Part shown: piece after piece, positions 1 through 11,391 of the stretch
How the letters are laid out: every line of letters begins with the position of its first letter
Position numbering within the stretch: position 1 is the stretch's first letter
Origin: Tridacna crocea
Taxonomy: Eukaryota; Mollusca; Bivalvia; Cardiida; Cardiidae
Length of the DNA: 64,000 nucleotides
Direction of reading: 5' to 3'
NCBI GenBank assembly: GCA_943736015.1
Contig: OX031057.1
Span: 57,680,001 to 57,744,000, forward strand
Program-made: the position numbers and the translations under genes
Notes under the pieces: model-generated
Told to the model about the DNA's origin: nothing
Databases searched by the model: none
Seen by the model: only the letters and a program-made list of their open reading frames with translations

Positions 1-368
1 GCAACTCTGATTGCAGACTACACTTCTCCAGTAAGAGTTACTGTTCCTGACCCCTTTACAGCTTATAGCAAACCACTTCTCATGTTCATTTACCTGGCTA
101 TCAGACCACCAAAACAGTGTAACAGAAGGAAAATTTTCACACATTCAGATTAATGTTTTGAATTTGAAATTTGTGTTTAATGTCTAGAGCTAAGGGAGGT
201 TAAATGAACACAAAAACAAACGGGGGAATTAAAAAGGTAGTAGTTGCTCAGATTCCAAGCCTGTCCACCAGTAACTAAGACTAAAAGCATTTTGGGACCT
301 GCCATCTGACCCACTGAGCCAGAGAAGCAGTTGATTTCAACCCAGAAAATTGACCTACTTATATTTAG

Positions 369-383
369 CCCCCCTCCCCCCCC
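369..383. repeat. Hypervariable C-run (shown in unit 1)
   Basis: Six C, a T, then eight C, followed by TTTT. The second run has 7, 8, 9, 10 or 11 C in different units, and the first is 7 only in unit 15. On the - strand this is a run of G interrupted by one A, capable of G-quadruplex formation in the longer alleles. It accounts for most of the length variation between units. Confidence 0.9.
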
Positions 384-692
384 TTTTGTTCCAAAACATA
401 GAAGTAGTTCCATTTGAAAGTTAGATCAATGCCCATATGAAATTTTGATATCAAGCATATTTGTCACTCTGTTTCTTTCAGACAAAAATGGAAGGCTATG
501 TTTAAAAGGTGTTTCTGGTGTTGGTATGATCGTATCTTGAAAATGAGAGCATGAATGTGTTATTTCTTTAGGAACTACTTTGCTTTTCATTGACCTAATT
601 ACGCATAACGGTCTGCTAGGAGTAAAAACCTGGTTTTAAATTAACTTTGCCAGTGTATTTTAAGGCTTATATGTAATTCTTTTGAGAATGGC

Positions 693-719
693 TGGCATGC
701 AAAATCAACATGTATGCCA
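693..719. other. Predicted hairpin TGGCAT/ATGCCA (shown in unit 1)
   Basis: A 6-bp stem, 693-698 with 714-719, around a 15-nt loop. The word CTGGCAT at 692-698 recurs as a direct repeat near 734-740. Confidence 0.4.
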
Positions 720-766
720 AAATAACACTGACACTGGCATTTCTTTGAGTAAAATGGGTGACAGAA

Positions 767-790
767 GGTCGGGTTCTAAACCGATCGACC
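767..790. other. Predicted hairpin with bulge (shown in unit 1)
   Basis: GGTCG (767-771) pairs with CGACC (786-790), and GGTT (772-775) with AACC (779-782), around a CTA loop with a GAT bulge on the 3' side. It is conserved in every unit; the offset-791 variant of units 6 and 9 falls just outside the stem. No function is known. Confidence 0.5.
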
Positions 791-827
791 CGCACCCCCC
801 ACCCACCTGAGTTATTTATATCGATAT
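791..827 (+). promoter_or_regulatory. CACCC-rich stretch followed by TATA-like palindrome (shown in unit 1)
   Basis: A C-rich CACCC-type segment (791-807) is followed by TATTTATA (813-820), which overlaps the 10-bp palindrome ATATCGATAT (818-827). The order resembles a Sp1/KLF-type site upstream of a TATA element. There is no gene downstream to support it, so promoter activity is speculative. The - strand of the first part is G-rich and may form a two-tier quadruplex. Confidence 0.15.
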
Positions 828-970
828 GAAGGGTCTGTCTATTGTTCAGATCAGCTTCCTTGTCTCACACCCAACACTTTGGATGTATTGAGATGATCAA
901 AGAAAACATGATGAAGAATCATGCCTAGCCTAATTAAATAAACCAGAGACCCCACTTATTTCAAAAGCAA

Positions 971-987
971 CTTGCAGCTGTTGCAAG
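971..987. other. Predicted hairpin CTTGCA/TGCAAG (shown in unit 1)
   Basis: A perfect 6-bp stem, 971-976 with 982-987, and a 5-nt loop. It contains a CAGCTG E-box word at 975-980. It is present in all units; role unknown. Confidence 0.4.
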
Positions 988-1308
988 AAAAAAATGAGCA
1001 AAGCAAACTTTAAGTGCCCTTTTCTCTACATGAAGTTGTTTAAAACAGCAAGAAAAATACTTTGGGGTTGTACTGATGGCATGTTTTGACAGGAAAGATG
1101 TTGCAGAAAACAGATAAATCACTAATTAATAGATCTAGATAAAAAGAACATGAATAATAAAGAAAGAAAATCATGAGTTTTCTTAAGTGCAGGATGGGGG
1201 AAAAATTGCTCAGTGTTGCTTTAAGATAGCCTGATATGTTTAAAGGAGTTGTCAATTAATTTTGCTTGGTAAAGTGGAAAACCAAAAAAAGGGCTCGTTA
1301 CGTTGCAC

Positions 1309-1331
1309 TTTGCCAGGCTAAAGCGGGCAAA
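1309..1331. other. Predicted hairpin TTTGCC/GGCAAA (shown in unit 1)
   Basis: A 6-bp stem, 1,309-1,314 with 1,326-1,331, and an 11-nt loop, inside the part of the unit with the most CpG (about 1,290-1,400). The offset-1301 C-to-T variant of units 10 and 13 lies just upstream. Confidence 0.35.
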
Positions 1332-1525
1332 ATGTTGCGAATTTACATTTTGTCTTTTCGTGCCCCAACGACATACAGTCAGAAAGCACGCAATGACTAA
1401 ATGTAGAGTAGAAACTGTGATAATTTTGAAAAATGACCCTGTGATCTATGGCACTTACGCAGACGTGAAAACATGAATTCAACAAGAGGCACTAATAATG
1501 CTGTTTTTCTTGATTACTTGGTGGG

Positions 1526-1533
1526 AAAAAAAA
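1526..1533. repeat. A-run with slippage alleles (shown in unit 1)
   Basis: Eight A in most units and seven in units 15 and 32; in unit 26 the last A is C. The seven-A allele lengthens a + strand open frame by 16 codons, which I regard as incidental. Confidence 0.85.
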
Positions 1534-1898
1534 CACTGGAAAATACATGTATACTCTCCTGATTGAATTGTCTCTATTTCGGAATGACAAAATTAGTCAC
1601 ACAAACGACCGAAGCGAGAAAGTGAATGCGAAACCCAGATTTACGCTTAACTGCATGTACCAAAATGCCATATATCATTGGGTCTTCATCACAATCCATT
1701 TCCGAGCCTATCATTGTTTTCCCGTTTAAGCGGTTGAAGCATGTCATCGCGAGCAGAAGTATTATCATGTCGGTTTGGGATATCTTCCCAGCCAATGCTT
1801 GGTAAGCCGTATGCGTTGGGGTAAGACAAAGAAGCCAATGAATATAAATCAAAGTAGACAAGTAGAGATACTGTGTTATGAGATGGGAAATAACCCTT

Positions 1899-3797
1899 GC
1901 AACTCTGATTGCAGACTACACTTCTCCAGTAAGAGTTACTGTTCCTGACCCCTTTACAGCTTATAGCAAACCACTTCTCATGTTCATTTACCTGGCTATC
2001 AGACCACCAAAACAGTGTAACAGAAGGAAAATTTTCACACATTCAGATTAATGTTTTGAATTTGAAATTTGTGTTTAATGTCTAGAGCTAAGGGAGGTTA
2101 AATGAACACAAAAACAAACGGGGGAATTAAAAAGGTAGTAGTTGCTCAGATTCCAAGCCTGTCCACCAGTAACTAAGACTAAAAGCATTTTGGGACCTGC
2201 CATCTGACCCACTGAGCCAGAGAAGCAGTTGATTTCAACCCAGAAAATTGACCTACTTATATTTAGCCCCCCTCCCCCCCCCTTTTGTTCCAAAACATAG
2301 AAGTAGTTCCATTTGAAAGTTAGATCAATGCCCATATGAAATTTTGATATCAAGCATATTTGTCACTCTGTTTCTTTCAGACAAAAATGGAAGGCTATGT
2401 TTAAAAGGTGTTTCTGGTGTTGGTATGATCGTATCTTGAAAATGAGAGCATGAATGTGTTATTTCTTTAGGAACTACTTTGCTTTTCATTGACCTAATTA
2501 CGCATAACGGTCTGCTAGGAGTAAAAACCTGGTTTTAAATTAACTTTGCCAGTGTATTTTAAGGCTTATATGTAATTCTTTTGAGAATGGCTGGCATGCA
2601 AAATCAACATGTATGCCAAAATAACACTGACACTGGCATTTCTTTGAGTAAAATGGGTGACAGAAGGTCGGGTTCTAAACCGATCGACCCGCACCCCCCA
2701 CCCACCTGAGTTATTTATATCGATATGAAGGGTCTGTCTATTGTTCAGATCAGCTTCCTTGTCTCACACCCAACACTTTGGATGTATTGAGATGATCAAA
2801 GAAAACATGATGAAGAATCATGCCTAGCCTAATTAAATAAACCAGAGACCCCACTTATTTCAAAAGCAACTTGCAGCTGTTGCAAGAAAAAAATGAGCAA
2901 AGCAAACTTTAAGTGCCCTTTTCTCTACATGAAGTTGTTTAAAACAGCAAGAAAAATACTTTGGGGTTGTACTGATGGCATGTTTTGACAGGAAAGATGT
3001 TGCAGAAAACAGATAAATCACTAATTAATAGATCTAGATAAAAAGAACATGAATAATAAAGAAAGAAAATCATGAGTTTTCTTAAGTGCAGGATGGGGGA
3101 AAAATTGCTCAGTGTTGCTTTAAGATAGCCTGATATGTTTAAAGGAGTTGTCAATTAATTTTGCTTGGTAAAGTGGAAAACCAAAAAAAGGGCTCGTTAC
3201 GTTGCACTTTGCCAGGCTAAAGCGGGCAAAATGTTGCGAATTTACATTTTGTCTTTTCGTGCCCCAACGACATACAGTCAGAAAGCACGCAATGACTAAA
3301 TGTAGAGTAGAAACTGTGATAATTTTGAAAAATGACCCTGTGATCTATGGCACTTACGCAGACGTGAAAACATGAATTCAACAAGAGGCACTAATAATGC
3401 TGTTTTTCTTGATTACTTGGTGGGAAAAAAAACACTGGAAAATACATGTATACTCTCCTGATTGAATTGTCTCTATTTCGGAATGACAAAATTAGTCACA
3501 CAAACGACCGAAGCGAGAAAGTGAATGCGAAACCCAGATTTACGCTTAACTGCATGTACCAAAATGCCATATATCATTGGGTCTTCATCACAATCCATTT
3601 CCGAGCCTATCATTGTTTTCCCGTTTAAGCGGTTGAAGCATGTCATCGCGAGCAGAAGTATTATCATGTCGGTTCGGGATATCTTCCCAGCCAATGCTTG
3701 GTAAGCCGTATGCGTTGGGGTAAGACAAAGAAGCCAATGAATATAAATCAAAGTAGACAAGTAGAGATACTGTGTTATGAGATGGGAAATAACCCTT
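1899..3797. repeat. Satellite unit 2 (1,899 bp)
   Basis: C-run 6+9. It has the majority base at every substitution marker and can serve as a consensus copy. Confidence 0.95.
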
Positions 3798-5695
3798 GCA
3801 ACTCTGATTGCAGACTACACTTCTCCAGTAAGAGTTACTGTTCCTGACCCCTTTACAGCTTATAGCAAACCACTTCTCATGTTCATTTACCTGGCTATCA
3901 GACCACCAAAACAGTGTAACAGAAGGAAAATTTTCACACATTCAGATTAATGTTTTGAATTTGAAATTTGTGTTTAATGTCTAGAGCTAAGGGAGGTTAA
4001 ATGAACACAAAAACAAACGGGGGAATTAAAAAGGTAGTAGTTGCTCAGATTCCAAGCCTGTCCACCAGTAACTAAGACTAAAAGCATTTTGGGACCTGCC
4101 ATCTGACCCACTGAGCCAGAGAAGCAGTTGATTTCAACCCAGAAAATTGACCTACTTATATTTAGCCCCCCTCCCCCCCCTTTTGTTCCAAAACATAGAA
4201 GTAGTTCCATTTGAAAGTTAGATCAATGCCCATATGAAATTTTGATATCAAGCATATTTGTCACTCTGTTTCTTTCAGACAAAAATGGAAGGCTATGTTT
4301 AAAAGGTGTTTCTGGTGTTGGTATGATCGTATCTTGAAAATGAGAGCATGAATGTGTTATTTCTTTAGGAACTACTTTGCTTTTCATTGACCTAATTACG
4401 CATAACGGTCTGCTAGGAGTAAAAACCTGGTTTTAAATTAACTTTGCCAGTGTATTTTAAGGCTTATATGTAATTCTTTTGAGAATGGCTGGCATGCAAA
4501 ATCAACATGTATGCCAAAATAACACTGACACTGGCATTTCTTTGAGTAAAATGGGTGACAGAAGGTCGGGTTCTAAACCGATCGACCCGCACCCCCCACC
4601 CACCTGAGTTATTTATATCGATATGAAGGGTCTGTCTATTGTTCAGATCAGCTTCCTTGTCTCACACCCAACACTTTGGATGTATTGAGATGATCAAAGA
4701 AAACATGATGAAGAATCATGCCTAGCCTAATTAAATAAACCAGAGACCCCACTTATTTCAAAAGCAACTTGCAGCTGTTGCAAGAAAAAAATGAGCAAAG
4801 CAAACTTTAAGTGCCCTTTTCTCTACATGAAGTTGTTTAAAACAGCAAGAAAAATACTTTGGGGTTGTACTGATGGCATGTTTTGACAGGAAAGATGTTG
4901 CAGAAAACAGATAAATCACTAATTAATAGATCTAGATAAAAAGAACATGAATAATAAAGAAAGAAAATCATGAGTTTTCTTAAGTGCAGGATGGGGGAAA
5001 AATTGCTCAGTGTTGCTTTAAGATAGCCTGATATGTTTAAAGGAGTTGTCAATTAATTTTGCTTGGTAAAGTGGAAAACCAAAAAAAGGGCTCGTTACGT
5101 TGCACTTTGCCAGGCTAAAGCGGGCAAAATGTTGCGAATTTACATTTTGTCTTTTCGTGCCCCAACGACATACAGTCAGAAAGCACGCAATGACTAAATG
5201 TAGAGTAGAAACTGTGATAATTTTGAAAAATGACCCTGTGATCTATGGCACTTACGCAGACGTGAAAACATGAATTCAACAAGAGGCACTAATAATGCTG
5301 TTTTTCTTGATTACTTGGTGGGAAAAAAAACACTGGAAAATACATGTATACTCTCCTGATTGAATTGTCTCTATTTCGGAATGACAAAATTAGTCACACA
5401 AACGACCGAAGCGAGAAAGTGAATGCGAAACCCAGATTTACGCTTAACTGCATGTACCAAAATGCCATATATCATTGGGTCTTCATCACAATCCATTTCC
5501 GAGCCTATCATTGTTTTCCCGTTTAAGCGGTTGAAGCATGTCATCGCGAGCAGAAGTATTATCATGTCGGTTCGGGATATCTTCCCAGCCAATGCTTGGT
5601 AAGCCGTATGCGTTGGGGTAAGACAAAGAAGCCAATGAATATAAATCAAAGTAGACAAGTAGAGATACTGTGTTATGAGATGGGAAATAACCCTT
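3798..5695. repeat. Satellite unit 3 (1,898 bp)
   Basis: C-run 6+8. Majority base at all markers. Confidence 0.95.
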
Positions 5696-7595
5696 GCAAC
5701 TCTGATTGCAGACTACACTTCTCCAGTAAGAGTTACTGTTCCTGACCCCTTTACAGCTTATAGCAAACCACTTCTCATGTTCATTTACCTGGCTATCAGA
5801 CCACCAAAACAGTGTAACAGAAGGAAAATTTTCACACATTCAGATTAATGTTTTGAATTTGAAATTTGTGTTTAATGTCTAGAGCTAAGGGAGGTTAAAT
5901 GAACACAAAAACAAACGGGGGAATTAAAAAGGTAGTAGTTGCTCAGATTCCAAGCCTGTCCACCAGTAACTAAGACTAAAAGCATTTTGGGACCTGCCAT
6001 CTGACCCACTGAGCCAGAGAAGCAGTTGATTTCAACCCAGAAAATTGACCTACTTATATTTAGCCCCCCTCCCCCCCCCCTTTTGTTCCAAAACATAGAA
6101 GTAGTTCCATTTGAAAGTTAGATCAATGCCCATATGAAATTTTGATATCAAGCATATTTGTCACTCTGTTTCTTTCAGACAAAAATGGAAGGCTATGTTT
6201 AAAAGGTGTTTCTGGTGTTGGTATGATCGTATCTTGAAAATGAGAGCATGAATGTGTTATTTCTTTAGGAACTACTTTGCTTTTCATTGACCTAATTACG
6301 CATAACGGTCTGCTAGGAGTAAAAACCTGGTTTTAAATTAACTTTGCCAGTGTATTTTAAGGCTTATATGTAATTCTTTTGAGAATGGCTGGCATGCAAA
6401 ATCAACATGTATGCCAAAATAACACTGACACTGGCATTTCTTTGAGTAAAATGGGTGACAGAAGGTCGGGTTCTAAACCGATCGACCCGCACCCCCCACC
6501 CACCTGAGTTATTTATATCGATATGAAGGGTCTGTCTATTGTTCAGATCAGCTTCCTTGTCTCACACCCAACACTTTGGATGTATTGAGATGATCAAAGA
6601 AAACATGATGAAGAATCATGCCTAGCCTAATTAAATAAACCAGAGACCCCACTTATTTCAAAAGCAACTTGCAGCTGTTGCAAGAAAAAAATGAGCAAAG
6701 CAAACTTTAAGTGCCCTTTTCTCTACATGAAGTTGTTTAAAACAGCAAGAAAAATACTTTGGGGTTGTACTGATGGCATGTTTTGACAGGAAAGATGTTG
6801 CAGAAAACAGATAAATCACTAATTAATAGATCTAGATAAAAAGAACATGAATAATAAAGAAAGAAAATCATGAGTTTTCTTAAGTGCAGGATGGGGGAAA
6901 AATTGCTCAGTGTTGCTTTAAGATAGCCTGATATGTTTAAAGGAGTTGTCAATTAATTTTGCTTGGTAAAGTGGAAAACCAAAAAAAGGGCTCGTTACGT
7001 TGCACTTTGCCAGGCTAAAGCGGGCAAAATGTTGCGAATTTACATTTTGTCTTTTCGTGCCCCAACGACATACAGTCAGAAAGCACGCAATGACTAAATG
7101 TAGAGTAGAAACTGTGATAATTTTGAAAAATGACCCTGTGATCTATGGCACTTACGCAGACGTGAAAACATGAATTCAACAAGAGGCACTAATAATGCTG
7201 TTTTTCTTGATTACTTGGTGGGAAAAAAAACACTGGAAAATACATGTATACTCTCCTGATTGAATTGTCTCTATTTCGGAATGACAAAATTAGTCACACA
7301 AACGACCGAAGCGAGAAAGTGAATGCGAAACCCAGATTTACGCTTAACTGCATGTACCAAAATGCCATATATCATTGGGTCTTCATCACAATCCATTTCC
7401 GAGCCTATCATTGTTTTCCCGTTTAAGCGGTTGAAGCATGTCATCGCGAGCAGAAGTATTATCATGTCGGTTCGGGATATCTTCCCAGCCAATGCTTGGT
7501 AAGCCGTATGCGTTGGGGTAAGACAAAGAAGCCAATGAATATAAATCAAAGTAGACAAGTAGAGATACTGTGTTATGAGATGGGAAATAACCCTT
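5696..7595. repeat. Satellite unit 4 (1,900 bp)
   Basis: C-run 6+10, which alone explains the two extra bases. Majority base at all substitution markers. Confidence 0.95.
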
Positions 7596-9493
7596 GCAAC
7601 TCTGATTGCAGACTACACTTCTCCAGTAAGAGTTACTGTTCCTGACCCCTTTACAGCTTATAGCAAACCACTTCTCATGTTCATTTACCTGGCTATCAGA
7701 CCACCAAAACAGTGTAACAGAAGGAAAATTTTCACACATTCAGATTAATGTTTTGAATTTGAAATTTGTGTTTAATGTCTAGAGCTAAGGGAGGTTAAAT
7801 GAACACAAAAACAAACGGGGGAATTAAAAAGGTAGTAGTTGCTCAGATTCCAAGCCTGTCCACCAGTAACTAAGACTAAAAGCATTTTGGGACCTGCCAT
7901 CTGACCCACTGAGCCAGAGAAGCAGTTGATTTCAACCCAGAAAATTGACCTACTTATATTTAGCCCCCCTCCCCCCCCTTTTGTTCCAAAACATAGAAGT
8001 AGTTCCATTTGAAAGTTAGATCAATGCCCATATGAAATTTTGATATCAAGCATATTTGTCACTCTGTTTCTTTCAGACAAAAATGGAAGGCTATGTTTAA
8101 AAGGTGTTTCTGGTGTTGGTATGATCGTATCTTGAAAATGAGAGCATGAATGTGTTATTTCTTTAGGAACTACTTTGCTTTTCATTGACCTAATTACGCA
8201 TAACGGTCTGCTAGGAGTAAAAACCTGGTTTTAAATTAACTTTGCCAGTGTATTTTAAGGCTTATATGTAATTCTTTTGAGAATGGCTGGCATGCAAAAT
8301 CAACATGTATGCCAAAATAACACTGACACTGGCATTTCTTTGAGTAAAATGGGTGACAGAAGGTCGGGTTCTAAACCGATCGACCCGCACCCCCCACCCA
8401 CCTGAGTTATTTATATCGATATGAAGGGTCTGTCTATTGTTCAGATCAGCTTCCTTGTCTCACACCCAACACTTTGGATGTATTGAGATGATCAAAGAAA
8501 ACATGATGAAGAATCATGCCTAGCCTAATTAAATAAACCAGAGACCCCACTTATTTCAAAAGCAACTTGCAGCTGTTGCAAGAAAAAAATGAGCAAAGCA
8601 AACTTTAAGTGCCCTTTTCTCTACATGAAGTTGTTTAAAACAGCAAGAAAAATACTTTGGGGTTGTACTGATGGCATGTTTTGACAGGAAAGATGTTGCA
8701 GAAAACAGATAAATCACTAATTAATAGATCTAGATAAAAAGAACATGAATAATAAAGAAAGAAAATCATGAGTTTTCTTAAGTGCAGGATGGGGGAAAAA
8801 TTGCTCAGTGTTGCTTTAAGATAGCCTGATATGTTTAAAGGAGTTGTCAATTAATTTTGCTTGGTAAAGTGGAAAACCAAAAAAAGGGCTCGTTACGTTG
8901 CACTTTGCCAGGCTAAAGCGGGCAAAATGTTGCGAATTTACATTTTGTCTTTTCGTGCCCCAACGACATACAGTCAGAAAGCACGCAATGACTAAATGTA
9001 GAGTAGAAACTGTGATAATTTTGAAAAATGACCCTGTGATCTATGGCACTTACGCAGACGTGAAAACATGAATTCAACAAGAGGCACTAATAATGCTGTT
9101 TTTCTTGATTACTTGGTGGGAAAAAAAACACTGGAAAATACATGTATACTCTCCTGATTGAATTGTCTCTATTTCGGAATGACAAAATTAGTCACACAAA
9201 CGACCGAAGCGAGAAAGTGAATGCGAAACCCAGATTTACGCTTAACTGCATGTACCAAAATGCCATATATCATTGGGTCTTCATCACAATCCATTTCCGA
9301 GCCTATCATTGTTTTCCCGTTTAAGCGGTTGAAGCATGTCATCGCGAGCAGAAGTATTATCATGTCGGTTCGGGATATCTTCCCAGCCAATGCTTGGTAA
9401 GCCGTATGCGTTGGGGTAAGACAAAGAAGCCAATGAATATAAATCAAAGTAGACAAGTAGAGATACTGTGTTATGAGATGGGAAATAACCCTT
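7596..9493. repeat. Satellite unit 5 (1,898 bp)
   Basis: C-run 6+8. Majority base at all markers. Confidence 0.95.
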
Positions 9494-11391
9494 GCAACTC
9501 TGATTGCAGACTACACTTCTCCAGTAAGAGTTACTGTTCCTGACCCCTTTACAGCTTATAGCAAACCACTTCTCATGTTCATTTACCTGGCTATCAGACC
9601 ACCAAAACAGTGTAACAGAAGGAAAATTTTCACACATTCAGATTAATGTTTTGAATTTGAAATTTGTGTTTAATGTCTAGAGCTAAGGGAGGTTAAATGA
9701 ACACAAAAACAAACGGGGGAATTAAAAAGGTAGTAGTTGCTCAGATTCCAAGCCTGTCCACCAGTAACTAAGACTAAAAGCATTTTGGGACCTGCCATCT
9801 GACCCACTGAGCCAGAGAAGCAGTTGATTTCAACCCAGAAAATTGACCTACTTATATTTAGCCCCCCTCCCCCCCCTTTTGTTCCAAAACATAGAAGTAG
9901 TTCCATTTGAAAGTTAGATCAATGCCCATATGAAATTTTGATATCAAGCATATTTGTCACTCTGTTTCTTTCAGACAAAAATGGAAGGCTATGTTTAAAA
10001 GGTGTTTCTGGTGTTGGTATGATCGTATCTTGAAAATGAGAGCATGAATGTGTTATTTCTTTAGGAACTACTTTGCTTTTCATTGACCTAATTACGCATA
10101 ACGGTCTGCTAGGAGTAAAAACCTGGTTTTAAATTAACTTTGCCAGTGTATTTTAAGGCTTATATGTAATTCTTTTGAGAATGGCTGGCATGCAAAATCA
10201 ACATGTATGCCAAAATAACACTGACACTGGCATTTCTTTGAGTAAAATGGGTGACAGAAGGTCGGGTTCTAAACCGATCGACCTGCACCCCCCACCCACC
10301 TGAGTTATTTATATCGATATGAAGGGTCTGTCTATTGTTCAGATCAGCTTCCTTGTCTCACACCCAACACTTTGGATGTATTGAGATGATCAAAGAAAAC
10401 ATGATGAAGAATCATGCCTAGCCTAATTAAATAAACCAGAGACCCCACTTATTTCAAAAGCAACTTGCAGCTGTTGCAAGAAAAAAATGAGCAAAGCAAA
10501 CTTTAAGTGCCCTTTTCTCTACATGAAGTTGTTTAAAACAGCAAGAAAAATACTTTGGGGTTGTACTGATGGCATGTTTTGACAGGAAAGATGTTGCAGA
10601 AAACAGATAAATCACTAATTAATAGATCTAGATAAAAAGAACATGAATAATAAAGAAAGAAAATCATGAGTTTTCTTAAGTGCAGGATGGGGGAAAAATT
10701 GCTCAGTGTTGCTTTAAGATAGCCTGATATGTTTAAAGGAGTTGTCAATTAATTTTGCTTGGTAAAGTGGAAAACCAAAAAAAGGGCTCGTTACGTTGCA
10801 CTTTGCCAGGCTAAAGCGGGCAAAATGTTGCGAATTTACATTTTGTCTTTTCGTGCCCCAACGACATACAGTCAGAAAGCACGCAATGACTAAATGTAGA
10901 GTAGAAACTGTGATAATTTTGAAAAATGACCCTGTGATCTATGGCACTTACGCAGACGTGAAAACATGAATTCAACAAGAGGCACTAATAATGCTGTTTT
11001 TCTTGATTACTTGGTGGGAAAAAAAACACTGGAAAATACATGTATACTCTCCTGATTGAATTGTCTCTATTTCGGAATGACAAAATTAGTCACACAAACG
11101 ACCGAAGCGAGAAAGTGAATGCGAAACCCAGATTTACGCTTAACTGCATGTACCAAAATGCCATATATCATTGGGTCTTCATCACAATCCATTTCCGAGC
11201 CTATCATTGTTTTCCCGTTTAAGCGGTTGAAGCATGTCATCGCGAGCAGAAGTATTATCATGTCGGTTCGGGATATCTTCCCAGCCAATGCTTGGTAAGC
11301 CGTATGCGTTGGGGTAAGACAAAGAAGCCAATGAATATAAATCAAAGTAGACAAGTAGAGATACTGTGTTATGAGATGGGAAATAACCCTT
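9494..11391. repeat. Satellite unit 6 (1,898 bp)
   Basis: C-run 6+8. Has the C-to-T change at offset 791 (base 10,284), shared only with unit 9. First member of the three-unit higher-order block 6-7-8. Confidence 0.95.

Larger units (their letters stand above)
1..1898. repeat. Satellite unit 1 (reference phase, 1,898 bp)
   Basis: C-run 6+8, A-run 8. It carries T at offset 1776 (base 1,776), a variant otherwise seen only in unit 28; all other units have C there, in a CpG. The window may begin inside a longer run, because the upstream neighbour is not visible. Confidence 0.95.

Noticed and set aside
177-413. 74-92-codon - strand open frames containing a glycine run
   Set aside because: The frame runs through the variable C-run (glycines on the - strand), so its start and reading frame change with run length. 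It is a by-product of the homopolymer.
745-790. tRNA or tRNA-derived SINE (B-box-like GGTTCTAAACC)
   Set aside because: The T-loop position that should be a purine is T, the stem does not fit a 5-bp arm with a 7-nt loop, and there is no A box at a proper distance or cloverleaf around it.
1040-1255. 71-codon - strand open frame
   Set aside because: The offset-1233 G-to-C change turns TCA into a TGA stop on the - strand in units 15, 16, 30, 31 and 33. The sequence is low-complexity hydrophobic with no family resemblance.
1-1898. Tandem gene repeat such as 5S rRNA, snRNA or histone cluster
   Set aside because: No 5S internal control region, no U1/U2/U6 conserved segments (a short TACCTGGC resembling the U1 5' end near 89-96 does not continue), and no histone-like frame on either strand.
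1-1898. Helitron-derived satellite
   Set aside because: Helitron-based satellites are known in bivalves, but I could not find a convincing 5' TC end, a CTRR 3' end with an adjacent GC-rich hairpin, or an internal minisatellite in the unit.
1689-2042. 117-codon - strand open frame repeated in most units
   Set aside because: It is the longest frame in the unit but is frameshifted by the offset-58 A insertion in eight units (7, 10, 13, 16, 24, 27, 31, 33). No domain, signal peptide or family is recognisable.
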